A stretch of DNA of 64,000 bases from Cladophialophora immunda (Eukaryota > Ascomycota > Eurotiomycetes > Chaetothyriales > Herpotrichiellaceae). This document shows positions 22,329-35,175 of the stretch, in pieces (within the stretch, counting starts at the first letter, position 1; the number at the start of each line of letters is the position of its first letter). The position numbers and the translations under genes were made by a program. Under the pieces are notes generated by a model. That model was not told where the DNA came from, ran no database searches, and saw only the letters and a program-made list of their open reading frames with translations. The DNA lies in assembly GCF_000835495.1 (NCBI RefSeq), contig NW_015622544.1, positions 1,950,855 to 2,014,854 on the forward strand, in the 5' to 3' direction.

Positions 22329-23937
22329 ATGCCCGCCTCAGAGAACATCCCGCCTCTTGCCGTCCCCTTTGTGTCGGAGCGGGCGAAGAAGCTGTTGGAC
22401 TTGGTATATTACCCTGCTCGCTCCTTGTCCCGCTCGATCACTCTCTAATCTTACCTCTCTTCGCCGCCCAGGTCGAGAAATTCGTTGACGAGGAATGTAT
22501 CCCCGCCGATGTCGTCTACTCCTCACAAATCGGCACCGGTGATGCTCGCTGGCACGGCCACCCCTCCATCTTGGAGGACCTGAAGAAGAAAGCCCGGGCC
22601 TTGGGCATCTGGAACATGTTCTTGCCAAAGAACCATTTCAAGGAGGGGCCTCAGTTCACCAACGTCGAGTATGGGCTTATGGCCGAGCAGTTGGGCAAGA
22701 GTATTACAGCCAGCGAGGTGTGTTTTCCTACCCGTCCTTTCCTGCGGCTCTGCGGCTCTATGACCGATTATTCCCTTTCCGCGACTTCGTTTAGGCCATT
22801 CCTATTGACGAATGGCCCCTCCATTTAGGCATGCAACTGCGCCGCTCCTGACACAGGCAACATGGAGGTCATCGCCCGCTATGGCTCCCCGGCCCAGAAG
22901 GAAAGATGGCTCAAGCCTCTTCTCGCAGGCGAGATCCGCTCAGGCTTTCTCATGACTGAACCAGATATTGCCTCCTCGGACGGCAGCAACATCAAGCTCC
23001 GCATCGAGCGCAAGGGTGACCATTACCTCCTCAACGGATCAAAGTGGTGGTCTTCTGGCGCCGGTGATGACCGCTGCAAGGTCTTCATTGTCATGGGCAA
23101 ATCCGACCCCAACAATCCAGACAAGTACCGACAACAGAGTATGCTACTGGTTCCATCTGACACTCCGGGTATCATTGTCCACCGCATGCTGTCGGTGTTT
23201 GGATACGACGACGCCCCTCACGGCCATGGCCACATCACCTTCGACAACGTCAAAGTACCCCTGGACGCGCTCATTCTGGGTGAGGGCCGAGGCAACGAGA
23301 TCATGCAAGGCCGTCTGGGACCTGGTCGAATCCACCACGCCATGAGAGCTGTCGGCGCCGCTGAAAAGGCTCTCGAGTGGCTGATCAACCGCCTCAACGA
23401 CGACAGGAAGATCCCCTTCGGAAAGCCCCTCCGCGAGCACGGTGTGCTGTTGGAGTGGGTCGCCAAAGCTAGGATCGAGATCGATGCCTCGAGACTGGTT
23501 GTGCTGAACGCTGCCGTCAAGATTGACCAGAAGGACGCCAAGTTCGCGCTCAAGGAGATTGCCGAGGCAAAGGTCAAGGTGCCGCAAATGGCGCTCGAGG
23601 TCATTGACCGGGCAATTCAGGTGCACGGTGCCATGGGCGTATGCCAGGATACGCCGCTGGCGCACATGTGGGCACACTTGAGGACGTTGAGAATCGCCGA
23701 CGGACCAGATGAGGGTGAGTTACTCTTATCTTGACATTCCCAAGCAGAGCCCTCCTTTACTAACCCTCCATCCCTCCAGCCCATCTCAGTCAACTCGGTC
23801 GCCGCGAGAACAAGACGCGCAAGGACGAGATCCGGGCCCGCATCGCACGCCAACAGGCCAAGACCGAGGAGCTCTTCCGAACCATGGGTCTGGACCGTAA
23901 CGAGCTGGGCTCGGCCAAGTTCAAGGCGAAGCTATGA
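22329..23937 (+). CDS. Acyl-CoA dehydrogenase, ACAD10/11-like
   Basis: FAD enzyme that removes two hydrogens from an acyl-CoA at the alpha-beta position in fatty-acid or branched-acyl breakdown, in mitochondria or peroxisomes. Four exons, 22329-22403, 22472-22717, 22829-23714 and 23780-23937, give 454 residues. The N-terminal helical domain starts at [20 protein letters not shown]. The middle domain has [13 protein letters not shown], rebuilt at the third exon, and the FAD/substrate stretch [15 protein letters not shown]. The C-terminal domain has [18 protein letters not shown] and [16 protein letters not shown]. That last sequence replaces the Y-E-G-T active-site segment of short/medium-chain enzymes and is typical of the ACAD10/11 type, which prefers long or branched chains (family knowledge). 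There is no cytochrome b5 or kinase-like extension. No clear mitochondrial presequence is seen, and the C-terminal KAKL resembles a weak PTS1 peroxisomal signal. Confidence 0.92.
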
Positions 23938-24528
23938 ACGAATACACGTCCATTCTCTTGCTTGCTTTCTTTGCTTCTGTTGGTTAAGCGAAGTGACCAG
24001 GTAGGCGGGTGAGCGAGCGGACTTGTATGTCTATCTATCCCCTATGTATTCGCTGGGCGTGGAGGATGGTAGCCTAAAACGGCGCCTGCGTACGTAGCCA
24101 GAGACTGTGACGAGAACCGCACAAGCGCCAAAGCGAAAAAGTAAAGTATAGAAACAGGCAAAGCTAGCTAGCCAGCAAGCAAGCATCATTGATATAATGG
24201 GTCTGGAGTTGGTCTGACCTGGTCCGACCTTTTTCACACCTCAAACACGAAAGGAACGAAAAGCCCCCGACTCGGCCTTCGGTGAGGACTGGGATGGGCG
24301 TAGCCAGGTAGCCAGGTCCCCGACAGACAGAGATGTTTCCCTCTCTCCTTGGAAGGGAAAAATGAGAGACCGAGAATAGAGAATTTGCATGAATATAGGA
24401 CGATTTTCTGGTTGACTCCATCCTACAGAGTCCAGACGAATCGGGGAGGTGGAGCAGCTCTGTATTAATGTACCTCGTACTCAGCATGCACTCCGTAGAT
24501 GGACATGCATGAATACGACTGATCAGCA

Positions 24529-24556
24529 GACTAAGAGACTAAGAGACTAAGAGACC
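24529..24556. repeat. Short tandem repeat, three copies of an 8-base unit
   Basis: Three adjacent copies of GACTAAGA. Located in the convergent 3' region. Confidence 0.85.
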
Positions 24557-24814
24557 GATCGACTGGCAGATAAACATTCCCAGACTCGACACTCGCCATG
24601 AAAGATGGTAGCGTCAATGGTAGTAGATGATCGCTAGACAAGGGACCAAGCACCGAAGTCCAACGGTAGGTTTGAAGATTCTAGAAAGGGAAATAAACAC
24701 AAACACACAAACAAACACAAGGTACAAGCACAAGCACAGATGAGCCAAGCTGGTAGGTACTATTGTTGATCTCTAACTTTAATCGCCCACGTAGATCGAT
24801 GGGGGTAGGTTTGT

Positions 24815-24850
24815 GTTGCCATTGTTGCCGTTGCCGTTGCCGTTGCCGTT
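24815..24850. repeat. Hexamer tandem repeat (GTTGCC)n
   Basis: About six units of GTTGCC, one of them altered. Non-coding by position, downstream of both neighbours. Confidence 0.85.
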
Positions 24851-25118
24851 TCTGCTTTGTTCCTATGCAACTCTCACTCACTCGCAAGGAGAGAAGAGAG
24901 AAGAGCAAAGAAGGAGAAGAGAAGTCCTGGAATGCATTTTGACGACTCGGCTTGTCCACCGCCTTGCCTTTCCCGTCCTCAAGTTCCCAAATGTAATCCC
25001 CCCTGCAAAGCCCGCGAAGAAGGGACCGGGAGCTAGCTACATAGCTATGGATCCCACACATACCGACCGATAGATTGCTGTGTCGAACCTTGACGACGCC
25101 GACATGTTCGGGATCCGC

Positions 25119-28100
25119 TCAGTCACTGTCGCTCAGAACCAGCGCATCGTCCACACTGCCACCAGGGGCGCTGCTGGCGGCGCGGCTAAGCTGGGGATTC
25201 GTCAGGGGTGTTTCGCCGTCGTCATATTCGTCCTGGCGCGCTTGGAGATACGCTGAATAAGTATATTGCCTGTCGTCTTCTTCTTCTTCTTCCTCTTCTT
25301 CGTCTTCTTCTTCTTCTTCCTCTTCTTCGTCCTCTTCTTCTTCGTCCTCTTCTTCTTCGTCCTCTTCGTCTTCTTCCTTGTCGTAGTCCTCGAGGTCGTC
25401 GTCCTCGTCTTCCTCCTCAGTCTCGTCTTCGTGCTCCCCTTCTCCATTTGCTTGTCCAAGGTGGTATCTGTTTTCTTGTTCCTCTTCCTCCAACTCTTCA
25501 TCTTCATCGTATGCATAAGTCCCATTGCGTGCATCCTGGAGAGGATCATGTCCAGAGAGATCCCCTTCTTCATCGTACAGCTCGTCCTGATCATGGTCGC
25601 CTCCTTCGCTATCGTCATCTGCTCTGCCTTGGTCGTCGGTTGGGGGCGACTGGAGCAGATCGAAAGAATTGTTGCCTTGGGTTCTGGCGATATGGTTTGG
25701 CTTCGAACGGCCCACGGTCGGGTCTATGGTCTTATAAGGTGCGGCTCGAGGGCGTTTGGAAGCAGGTAGACTGCTGGAGCTCCGGTTCGTTATCTTGTCA
25801 TGAGGCACTTTGTCCACATCATCGTGCGCACGTTTCCTCCCCGGACTCGAGATACTTAACCCTCTGGAGTATTCACGTGCACTTTTCTTCGACATTGCAA
25901 CAGGCACATACTGCGAGCTCGTTCGCAGAGGCTTCGTGGCTAGTCCGTGGGCACCAGTTTCTCGAATACGCCGCTCGGTCCGCGACAGACTTGAACCTGG
26001 TTTGTTTGCTCCCGGTAGGTATTCATAACCGTTGACTCTTAGCATACCACTTGCCGAGCTAGGGCTACCGTGGTCACGACTGCTTTGGCTTCTTTGGAAC
26101 TCTTCTTCTTGTTCGATTTCCTTCTCCAGTGACACGGATTGCTGTTTGAACCATTCGATCTCTTCTACCATTGCTTCACGTGCTTGCCTGATTTGCATCA
26201 GGAAATCATCTTCAACTGGAGGCAGAGGGGCCATCTGGTGCGGTAATGGTTTCGCATCTGACGTCCGAGTATCAGTAACCGCAGGTGGCTGCGTTGGCGC
26301 AGGGGAGCTTTGGGCAGAGGAAAGAGAGCTTCTCATGCGCCGGTTTGCTCTCTTAAGACTTGCTTGTCTCTCTTCTGCTTCTCTTTGTCTTCGAATAGCT
26401 AGCGTTTGCTGGGTGTCGGGGATGATCGGTGTCTCGGGGTCGACACCCATAGCTTTAAGCCTGAAATAATCGGTGCGTGTAGTATCGAGTTTCTGAGCCA
26501 ATGCTGATGGACTGAGTGTAGATGTGCGCGAAAAGATGGAGACATGTTGATGCGGCCTGGTAGTGGATGTCCTGAAAGCAGGGACGGGTGGCCTTTGGCT
26601 CGTTGTAGAGGCTGAGGGATCTGAAGAAACACTCATCGTTTTCGACCTTTTATGTCCAGAAACCGACGGTGTCCCATGAGCTGTGGGGTTTGCACCAGAG
26701 AAGCTTTTGCGCTTTCTTCCAGCAACGTTGCCGACTTGTGCACCGTTTTGCAGGGCAGTCATGGATTTTCCTGCTCCGACAGCCTGCTGGACCTCTCTTT
26801 GAAGACGTTTTGTTTCCTTTGTTGCCCTCAGTATCTCCTCGAGTTCCTCCTCTGTTCTTTGTTTTCTTGCCTGTTCAGTTCTGACTGTCTCCGCAAATAG
26901 CTGGCGTCTGGTTTTCGCCCGTCGGTTCAGGGCACTGGTCCAGGCGCGTGTTCGCCAGAGATATCCAAACTTGCGCGCAAGGATACGTTCACGAACAGAT
27001 GCTGCCAAACAGGGTCAGTGGTGTGTCTCTAGTCAAGGGATATGGCGACTAACCAATAGCTGCATCGCGAGCTTCTAGCCGATGTTGATTGAAGGCGGTT
27101 GTCACAAGGTCACGTAGTGTGAAATCTAGGTAGCTGTTAAGCAATCCCCTCTGTTGTGTCAAAGCAATTCTGGCGACGTTCTCTGCAAGCTTGCTCCGGT
27201 CTGCTTGGGTAAAGACCGGCTTGGCTAGAGACTGACGAGGAGAGTGTGGAGGAGTTGTGCTGCGACGAGGAGGCTCTTCGAAGGCTGGGCTCGAAGTGGG
27301 TTTTATTTTATCAAGTTGGAAGCCTGGTTGCTGAGTTCCAGAGGTCGTGGGCGAAGTTGTCGCAGGAGAGAAAGTAAACTTTTCTAAAGTAGGTTTCGAA
27401 ACAGGTTCAGTGGTTGATGCAGGTTGGACCTGGAAAGAGCCAGCGGTACTTGGGTTGAAGAAGGGACTTGGGACCAGTTCTGGAGACGAAACCACTGGAG
27501 TTGTGGTCGATGGCGAGCGCTTCTCCAACTCCGACGTTGCCTGGGCGGCCTCTGGATGAGTTGTAGGTTTCTCGTTCGATGTGAAAAATGATGGGGCAGT
27601 TGAGCCTCCAGTGACCTGCTCAGACGTTGCAGAAGTAGAAGATGATGGCGTGAGGGAAGCGAATTGAAAGGGTGTTGACGATGGAGCTGTCGTTGGGGCG
27701 TTCACTTTGCAGAAACAAAGGATTAGCAGCGGCCTGGAATGTGGCAAGGTGAGACAAAAGTGAAGTTTCATTACCTTGACCCGCCTGTGACGTGGCAGGA
27801 ACAGTTGATTGTGGTGTTGGCGGTTCCCCAAAGACGGCCGCAAGAGGAGTTACCGATGAGGCCGCGGACGCCGAAAGGGCGAAGGGTTGTTTGCCAAAGT
27901 TGAACGTAGACGCGGGCGCGACAGGCTCGTTACCTTGAGAGCGAGTAGGTTCCTCCGGAACCTTGGCAGTGAATCCGCCAAAGCTGAAGGGCTTGTTTTC
28001 TTTCTGTGCTAGTGCGGGCGATCCGAACGTTGAGGAAGATGGTGTTGTTGATGTTGTGAATCCAGCAAAGCCGAAGGTCGAAGCTTGCTGAGGCTGAGCA

Positions 28101-30425
28101 AGAGTCGACTTGGCAAAGGTGCCAGTCGAATCGGTCGATTTTGATGGATCGAATGATCCGAAACCGCCAGTTTTCAGAGGCTTGCCAAATGGAGACGCAT
28201 CTGTCGACTTGACAGAGGCAGCAGCATTGAATGGACTGGACGGACCAAATCCAGCAAACTCCGTTGGCTTCGTCCAGCTTGACGAGGCCGTGCTTTGGCC
28301 GAATGTCGGTGTAAAGGAGGCAGCTTGTGGGTTGAGTGAAGGCCCTGAGAACGAGGAAGTTGCAGAGGTGGATGTTGCTTTCGTCTCGGGAACGAACATG
28401 CCTTGATCATCATCCCTGGTATCATCTATAGGGCGGGCATCCTCCTCTTCAGACTCAACCCAGCCATGACGAATTGCTTCTGCGACGGTTGCCCCGTTGA
28501 TGACGGCGGTCAGTGTTCGGTGGTACCGCTTCCTCTCCACGTAACTGTGCGAAAAAACCTGGCGCCGCGGTATCGAGGATGCTACACAGACATCAGTACT
28601 CGGCGGTGAAGAACGGTGGGTGGGTGGAAGGACGTACGGTCGAGCGATTGAGCACTATTTGCCGTCGCATCCAGATACTCCTCGCCACTATCATCTGTGG
28701 CGAAGTAGAGATCGAAAGCGGCGCAGAAGTCATTGGTCTCGTCGTCGGAATCAAACCCAAGGAAGTTTGTTACTTCACCCAGTGTCCAATCCCTCGACTT
28801 TGCTTGTTGTGCCAGAGGGCCCTTCTTGCACGAGCGCCACAGCGCATCCAAGCCAGCAAAACGCACTTCGGCGAAATATATCTCAGCGAGGCATGCCATG
28901 ATGTAGGGCACCGCATCAGAGGCGAGAAGGTTCCAAAAGCTTCCCGTTTTCCCCTGAGCTACGGCGAAAGGCTCCCATGGTTGAAGAGGCCCCTGGCCGA
29001 GTAGGGAGTTGCCTGCCGCCCTGTACAGCTTCAGTGCCGTCTGGACTCTCTTGTCTCTGAGAAGACCCCTAGGCCATGATTGCATGCGGTCTTCCAAGTC
29101 CGGTCTTTCGGGAGCCTGGATTTCAAAGATCACGAGATAAGCGCGAAACTCTGCTTCGTTGGGAAAGTCAATACGCCCTCGATGATCATCGTAATAGTAG
29201 ACCAGAGATAGGAGGGTGTTGTTCAGCTGCTCTCTCTCTTGGTAGGTGTCAAAGTTCTCTCCCTCCAGCAGATTGTCAGGGTTTGACAACTGGTGCAACG
29301 ACAGTATATGGAATCTTGCTATTCGCTCGAAACAGTCAACGGCAAGCTTGACGTCCTGCACATTGGTGACTTGTTGGATTGAGAAGTCGTTGCGGATTCC
29401 TCGCGTTCGATCCCAGACAAATTTGTGGACGGTTGCCAATCGTTCACCACCACCAATGACTTTGTCGAGGAGGTAGTCCAACGTACGTTCCAGAGTCTCG
29501 GGGGTTCGGATATCGGAGGGCAGTTGCTCGTCGTACCCAGCAGCAGACCGGCGAAAGCGTTTGACCATGCGATCTTCTGCGGGAATGTCCTTGCCTGTTT
29601 CTTCGTTGCGCACCTACCCATACCTTCAGCATACTGGCCCACAAGCGAACAAACAAAACATTCACCTTCTCTGCCTTGTCAACCATGTTCTGCACTATCC
29701 GCTCCACTCTTTCGAATTCTGGGCACATCTCCGTGCAGGTTCCGACCGGGGTGATGGCTTTATCCAGGCTGGTCTTCTTCTCCGGATCGGCGAGAAAGCC
29801 ATCGCGAATTGCTTTGGCCCTTTCCTCTTCTCGGCTTTGCTTGAGCTATATGAAGGTCTCGCACGTCAGAAACCTATAGACGCAGTCATAGTCAGCGAAA
29901 TATGGAATGGGCCGCAACGCACCGCTTGAAATTTGTTATAGGCCAAATTCATAAAGTCCCGGTGGGAGGCAGGTGCAGGGGAAGCCGCTCGAGAGCCAGG
30001 TTTTGACGTTTGGGATTTGGGTGTGTTGAATGTCTGCGACAAGTTCGCGAATCCGCGGCCACGTCCTCGAGAGCCGGCGGTAGAGGGCATTGCATTTCCA
30101 GTACCACCACCACCGCGTCCTGGCGCAGGTTAGCATGGCCTTAGTTTGTCGCCGAGCGAGTGGTTTCGATGGGCTCACCTCTCCCTGGCCCAGACGGTCC
30201 ATTGTCATCGCCTCTTTTGACAGTTCCCGCACGTAGTCGCTGCAGTAACCCTTCGCCATTGGTATTTGAAGCACCCACATTTGCGCCTGCGCCTCTGCCT
30301 CGTCCTCTCACAGTGGTAGATCCGCGAGTGCTACCGCGCCCTCGGGTCGATTGAGACGGAGTCCCTCGTCCGCCTCTGGTCGAGCTGCCACCGCGTTGTC
30401 CGCGGGTGGACGGCGGCGCAGACAT
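25119..30425 (-). CDS. SAC3: Nuclear mRNA export factor SAC3 (SAC3/GANP domain), acidic C-terminus
   Basis: Scaffold of the TREX-2 complex at the nuclear pore, coupling transcription with mRNA export. Seven exons: 30425-30179, 30119-29923, 29845-29666, 29613-28638, 28581-27775, 27704-27054 and 27001-25119. All phases agree and give 1646 residues. The N-terminus is RG/RGG-rich (MSAPPSTRGQRGGSS), as in RNA-binding proteins. The SAC3/GANP domain runs from TCTEMCPEFERVERIVQNM (about 180) to about 500, with KRFRRSAAGYDEQLPSDIR. The linker FSHSYVERKRYHRTLTAVIN appears only after joining exons 4 and 5. A long FG/Phe-rich region follows (about 570-900, GGFGSFD, FGFAGF), like nucleoporins. A helical region (LARKFGYLWRTRAWTSAL, about 1030) is the likely Sus1/Cdc31-binding zone. 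The last 140 residues are almost pure Glu/Asp, encoded by a GAA/GAG repeat. Identity is secure; the binding zone is inferred from yeast. Confidence 0.94.
25268..25410. repeat. Trinucleotide (GAA/GAG) tract coding SAC3 acidic tail
   Basis: On the plus strand this reads TCTTCTTC with CCT/CGT interruptions. On the coding strand it gives Glu/Asp runs. It also creates long Leu/Phe-rich antisense open frames that are artefacts. Confidence 0.9.
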
Positions 30426-31644
30426 GGGCGCAAGAATGATCGATCAACATCGGAGGATTGTCATGTCATGTAGGAGAATGTCGAGGAGGTCAGGGCGAGA
30501 GGCAGAGGGAGGGTGAATCTCGAGATGGCTATGGCTCCAAATTCAGCTTGAAACGGTCGATGGGACTATCGAAAGTGAAGAAGAAAATATGCAAGTCGCG
30601 AGGTGGGAGGGATGGCAAGCAAGCGCGCTGCGTTCGTCGCTGTCTTTGTCCTCGTCCCTCGTCGTCGCGTGGGCGTGAAAAGCTCGTGTAACAAAGAAAG
30701 TGACGATGGCGCGCCCGCTCCAGACGGAGAAATCGAAGACGACCGAGGTGACCGTTGGGTAAGCCTCGCCTATTGGCTGCTCTCTTCGGGTGCATCGTTA
30801 GCTGGGAGGCCCCCAAGACATGCCTAGCGAGATCCCTGGATACGTGCCCAGATCGAACAGGGCATGCCACTCCGCTGCCAGGCCGCCACACTCAATATCG
30901 ACCACCACCCACACTTCACACCAACTCTTCTAGGCTACAACTAATTCACCATCTGGATCTTTGGGTTATATGCATTCATTTGACATGGTTAGATGCCCAA
31001 TATCTTGACTCGTATCTCATCTACATTGACCCGAGAAAGCCCCAAGCAAATGCTCACATTCATTATGAGAACGCCGCACAAGCTGTTCGATGGGCCTCAA
31101 ACCACAATCAAAGCAAACCAAGTCAGAACCGCAAAGCAGTCGCAACTGAGATAGTCCGAAAACCCAAGGCCAAAACACTGCCCAAGAGAGAATCGCTCGT
31201 ATCTTTCGCCTCGCCAATCCTGCCGTGCCGAATACGAATGGTCACTGTCTTCCACCTGGCACGACCGAGGCGCCACCCTGACAACCCGACTCATTACCTC
31301 ACTCCAAACTTTTAGCTGTGACTTGCTCCAATTCATGGCTGCTGTGCTTCATCCCCTTGTCAGAAATGCAGAAAATGCAGCCGATAAATGCAACAGGTCA
31401 AAGAATGCAGACCGAAACGAAGAAAATCATAAAAACGACAAAACGTGATAAAGCGCAAAAGGGAATTCGTGCAACGTGGTGGCGGGTACCGCAGTCGAGA
31501 GTATTTCCGGCAAAGCAGGCCATGATGGGATCTGCTGAGATATGAGCGGCGAGAATTCTGCCCGCAATTGGCACTGTCACCTTGTTTTGAGATGGGACGG
31601 GTTGACCACAGGCTTCGGAGACGTGAGCTTGAGGTTGAAAGACA
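30426..31644. other. Intergenic region, SAC3 promoter
   Basis: Both neighbours are on the minus strand, so this is the SAC3 upstream region and the 3' end of the DUF2841 gene. A plus-strand frame at 30755-31315 is open for 186 codons, but its composition (Pro, His, Arg) and lack of any domain or splice structure argue against a gene. Confidence 0.5.
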
Positions 31645-33839
31645 TCACCAATGATCGAGCTTGTAGCAACGGTCAGCCATCATCTCCATGCTGATGTCCG
31701 GAGTTGGTATCATTGCGGCTTGCTGTGTTTCTGCAACCCGCAGCGGCAAAGAACGTCGCGCGTTGTCCCCAAAGTCGTGGTAAAGCATGGGGTTTACGAC
31801 GGTGGGAGCCAGTCCACTTTGGATCCCGTTGGCCATTTCGAGCGACTCTTGAGCAAAATATCCGTGTCTCAAGCCAACCGGGTGTGGCGCCATATTAGAG
31901 GGGATGCCGAACATCTCGGGAGGTGGGTCAGGTCCCATGTCTGGCAGCATCCCTGACCAGGTTGAAGAGTGAAGGTCTGTAGTGAGATGACCACTATGCG
32001 CAGCAGCATGGATCATGGCGTTCGTCCCAGCGTGGCTGTCAATATTGCGCGCAAACACACTGGGTGGTACCTGGTGGATTCCAGCTATTGGTAGCATGAC
32101 GCCATCTGTTAGTGTCGTCCCGTCCTCCATCCCCATTTTCACCCCAGGAGAAAACTCCTGTCCTGTCCGCGGGGCAATAACCGATACCACCCGAGCGCTA
32201 TTGAAGCTCTGTCGAGGTCGACGCGGTGCGTAGCGACGACTGCTGGCTTCCTTGAAACCCGAGGTCCGAGCTTTGTTGCTTAGGAGGCGAGCGTCCGTGG
32301 CAGTCTGATCATTGGGAGATGTTTGTGTAGATGAGCCTGGCGTTGGTTCATGCTCTTCACCGGCATCTATGGAGCCGTCACTGGATGCCCCAAGCGCAGA
32401 ACCAGCTCGCCGAAGCCCGTCGTCATCAGAATCGATTGCGGACAATTTGGAACTGGTACCGTCGCCGTAGTCACAAACAAAGACCAGCGTATCGCCGTCT
32501 GCCGATGTCAGTGCTGCGGCCATACTTTATCACCTCTCCCAGGGGCTTACCTATCTCGTTGGCCTCATACTGCTCTTGTTTCTCTCTCGCATTCACAATC
32601 TGTTGAATGATATCCCAGCGGTCTTCTCGCAACTCACTTCTCTTCGTCTGCAGAGATTCTAGCAGGTCTCGAGCCCTGACGAATTGCTGGTTCGCCCCAT
32701 CCGACGGAGGGTTCGTAATGACTGGCTGGGGGGTATTCGTGATCAAATGGACGAGCAGCCGGGTTCTGTCTGCGCATCGTCAGCAATTAAAACTTGGATA
32801 TGCCATTGGAGGAAGCTTACCATCGCGACCAATATGATCTGGCTCTCGGTGGATGACATCTGGAAAAGAACAGCAGATGTTAGACTCTTGGGAGATGCGC
32901 ACGCATATGATAAGGTAGGTCATGTCGCAGGGAAGATGGATGACATACCAGCAGGCCAGTAAGGTGGCCGAGTCCGATCCGGATCCGGAGGCTCGCCCCG
33001 TGGCATTTGGCCATTATAAGGATGCGTCGATTGCTGGAATCTTCAGTTATTCTTGGTTGAAAACAGTTCCCGGAGTAGCCATCGAACCTTCTTGGGGTGG
33101 AGTCTTTTGATCCAGACCTTGGCCACCAGCCGACAAGCCACCTGTTGCAGTATCAAAAAGGCCTCTCTATACCAGTGGGCTAGCTTCTCATGGTCGTCCA
33201 CCCGGATTTGAGATGCGGGAGCTTCCCAGAGCCTTGCTCCGCCACCACTCTGCTGAGGCCGTGATCTTGACGTATTTCTTGAGCAGATGTTGGTCTTAGA
33301 TCTGTGCCGCTTCAGAGGACGTTGCGCGGGCCAAGTAATTGCACCGCCTGCCGTTACCGCATCCGCCACAGGTTCTGGCTTCGAGGGTTTAGCATTTTGG
33401 TGATTGGCGCCGCAGCAATGGGCTACTCCAGTCAGTACTGTGTTGACCCGTAATGGGGTCACATACCGGGAGCGCTGGGGCTACGCATGGACAGGTATTG
33501 GGCAAAGGTCCCATGAGACTCGCCAATAATCGCCCATCTGTCCTTCTTGATATTGGGGGAAACCACAACCTCGGGGACACCATGAGGACCCGGCACCAGG
33601 CCGATGAAATCTTCGCAATCTTCGACGAGCTTCTTGATTTCATTCTGCAATGAAGGTTAACTCGACTTGTTCTCTTTGCCGATTTTGAACGCATTGCTTA
33701 CTATCAGGTATTGTTGCTTAGCTTCTTTGGTCAGACCGGATACTGCAGCACCAAGTGTTTTCGGATCTTCTTGAGGCGTGGTTGAGAGCTTGTCGGTAGG
33801 GGACTGAGGGGACGACTTGAAGTTCACTTCAGAAGTCAT
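31645..33839 (-). CDS. DUF2841 protein (YDR124W / hrmA-cluster-associated type)
   Basis: Seven exons: 33839-33702, 33644-33467, 33422-33088, 33033-32949, 32859-32821, 32769-32551 and 32498-31645. All introns are canonical (for example GTATGT, CTGAC, TAG) and the product has 615 residues. The DUF2841 core lies at about 175-275: WYREAFLILQQVACRLVAK, WIKRLHPKK joined to QSTHPYNGQMPRGEPPDPD, and PPYWPAG joined to VIHREPDHIGRD, which appear only after splicing. Members of this family include yeast YDR124W and a protein of the Aspergillus fumigatus hrmA-associated cluster. Their function is poorly known; a helical fold and nuclear role have been suggested. A predicted coiled coil follows (VRARDLLESLQTKRSEL), then a long disordered tail with no domain. 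The start is the first ATG in frame (MTSEVNFKSS). The 4.1 kb upstream gap fits a regulated gene. Confidence 0.88.
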
Positions 33840-35154
33840 TTTCAATGTAAAGGCTTAATCCACATTGCAGGATTCCTGGGTTTTGGAAAGTGGAGAAAGA
33901 GTGCTCGACAGCCGAGATGGAGTCTAAGCAAAGCTGACTCTAAAGCGAAGAACATAATTGTTAGTGACTGTGATTCGACCTAGAGCGTGGAACCTCATGT
34001 GTACAAAGACCAGGCGACGTCTGGCCAATGCCCAAGAGCCTAAAGGCATGACTTTGGGGCGGTGTGCTTGTAGAGGGGTAAGGGGAAGGCATGGAGCGAC
34101 AGAGTGCAAACGGGGGAGAGCTAGTTAGAACGTCTCTAACGGTTCACACATGCTCGGACAGTCCCAGGACTGCGGCTAGACCTTGGGGGGCAAGGCGCAT
34201 GCAGTGCGGCTAAGTTAGGGCCAAACCCAGTCGCCTTGCATGCCCCAGGGATCTCCAAGCTAACAGTTTGGGGCTTCCCCACTGGCACCCGCTCACGGCG
34301 ACGGATCGTCAGTTCCTCGACATCCGCCAGCGTCAAAGAGGACGACATGCGCATCACCGCAGATATCTCGGGCGAACGACAACTTGTGGAGAGAGAGACG
34401 GAATCACCACGAACCTTTTCTTCGCCTGGGTGGCAGGTGCGCTCCTGGGTAACGGCGCAAGGGAAATGGTGCCGCGGCTCTTGAGCTAGAATGCAAAGTT
34501 GTAAGAATGAGGCGTTCTTGGTTCGTATGAGGGTCGAATGTATCTGTCGCCTCGCTGTGTACACCGCAAAAGCAATAACAACAAACCACCACAAAAAGCG
34601 ACGAAAACAGAGACGAGGCCGGCCAGCGAGATTGATGGGGACGAGCTCTCGGCTCTAAACAGCCATCAGTGAGCTGCAATTACCGTTGCGAATATTCGAA
34701 TTGGACAGTAGGTGGTTCGGAGGAGGATGGGTGTAAGAAGGGACTGCAGAAGAGGCAGGATTTCGTCTTGTTTCTCTAGGAGTCAAGTCTTGAGGATAGC
34801 AGATTTGGATGAATAGGCCACCAAGACGGAAGTGCGACAGTCCAGCGAGGTGCGTTGATCGATTTCTTTGGGATTGTTTGCTTGATTTCGCTTTCTCGAC
34901 CGTCTAGTTTTGAGGCGTGGATGACGGCAGGGTTGGAGCGGAAGGACGGCCTGGCTAGCTGGGTACAAATGAAAGTGTCTAGGGAAAGGAAGAGGAAACC
35001 GAGTTCCCCGGAGTGGTCCAGACGAAGATGTATATGCGATTGCCAATCGGACGACGCCATGCAAGCAGCCAATAGGCAAGGAGGGGATCAGAGGGAGTCG
35101 AGATAGAATGGGGCATAGGTTCGTGGAGCAGCGACTGAAGAGAAGAGAGGGTTG

Positions 35155-35175
35155 TGTGGGTGGGTGGGTGGGTGG
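35155..35175. repeat. (GTGG)n microsatellite
   Basis: About five perfect GTGG units in the long upstream gap of the DUF2841 gene. Confidence 0.85.

Larger units (their letters stand above)
23938..25118. other. Convergent 3' region with simple repeats
   Basis: Between the ends of the acyl-CoA dehydrogenase and SAC3 genes, which converge here. It holds only simple repeats (listed separately) and CA-rich and AG-rich tracts. No gene is supported. Confidence 0.7.

Noticed and set aside
22781..22828. Earlier acceptor (TTTAG near 22793) for exon 3 of the acyl-CoA dehydrogenase
   Set aside because: It would insert [11 protein letters not shown] and shift the frame away from the conserved [13 protein letters not shown]; the later TTTAG at 22828 restores it.
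25208..26035. Long plus-strand open frames rich in Leu and Phe opposite the SAC3 tail
   Set aside because: They are the antisense of a GAA/GAG repeat in a well-supported gene; composition is an artefact.
30755..31315. 186-codon plus-strand frame upstream of SAC3
   Set aside because: No recognisable motif, lies in a promoter region, composition unlike the neighbouring proteins.
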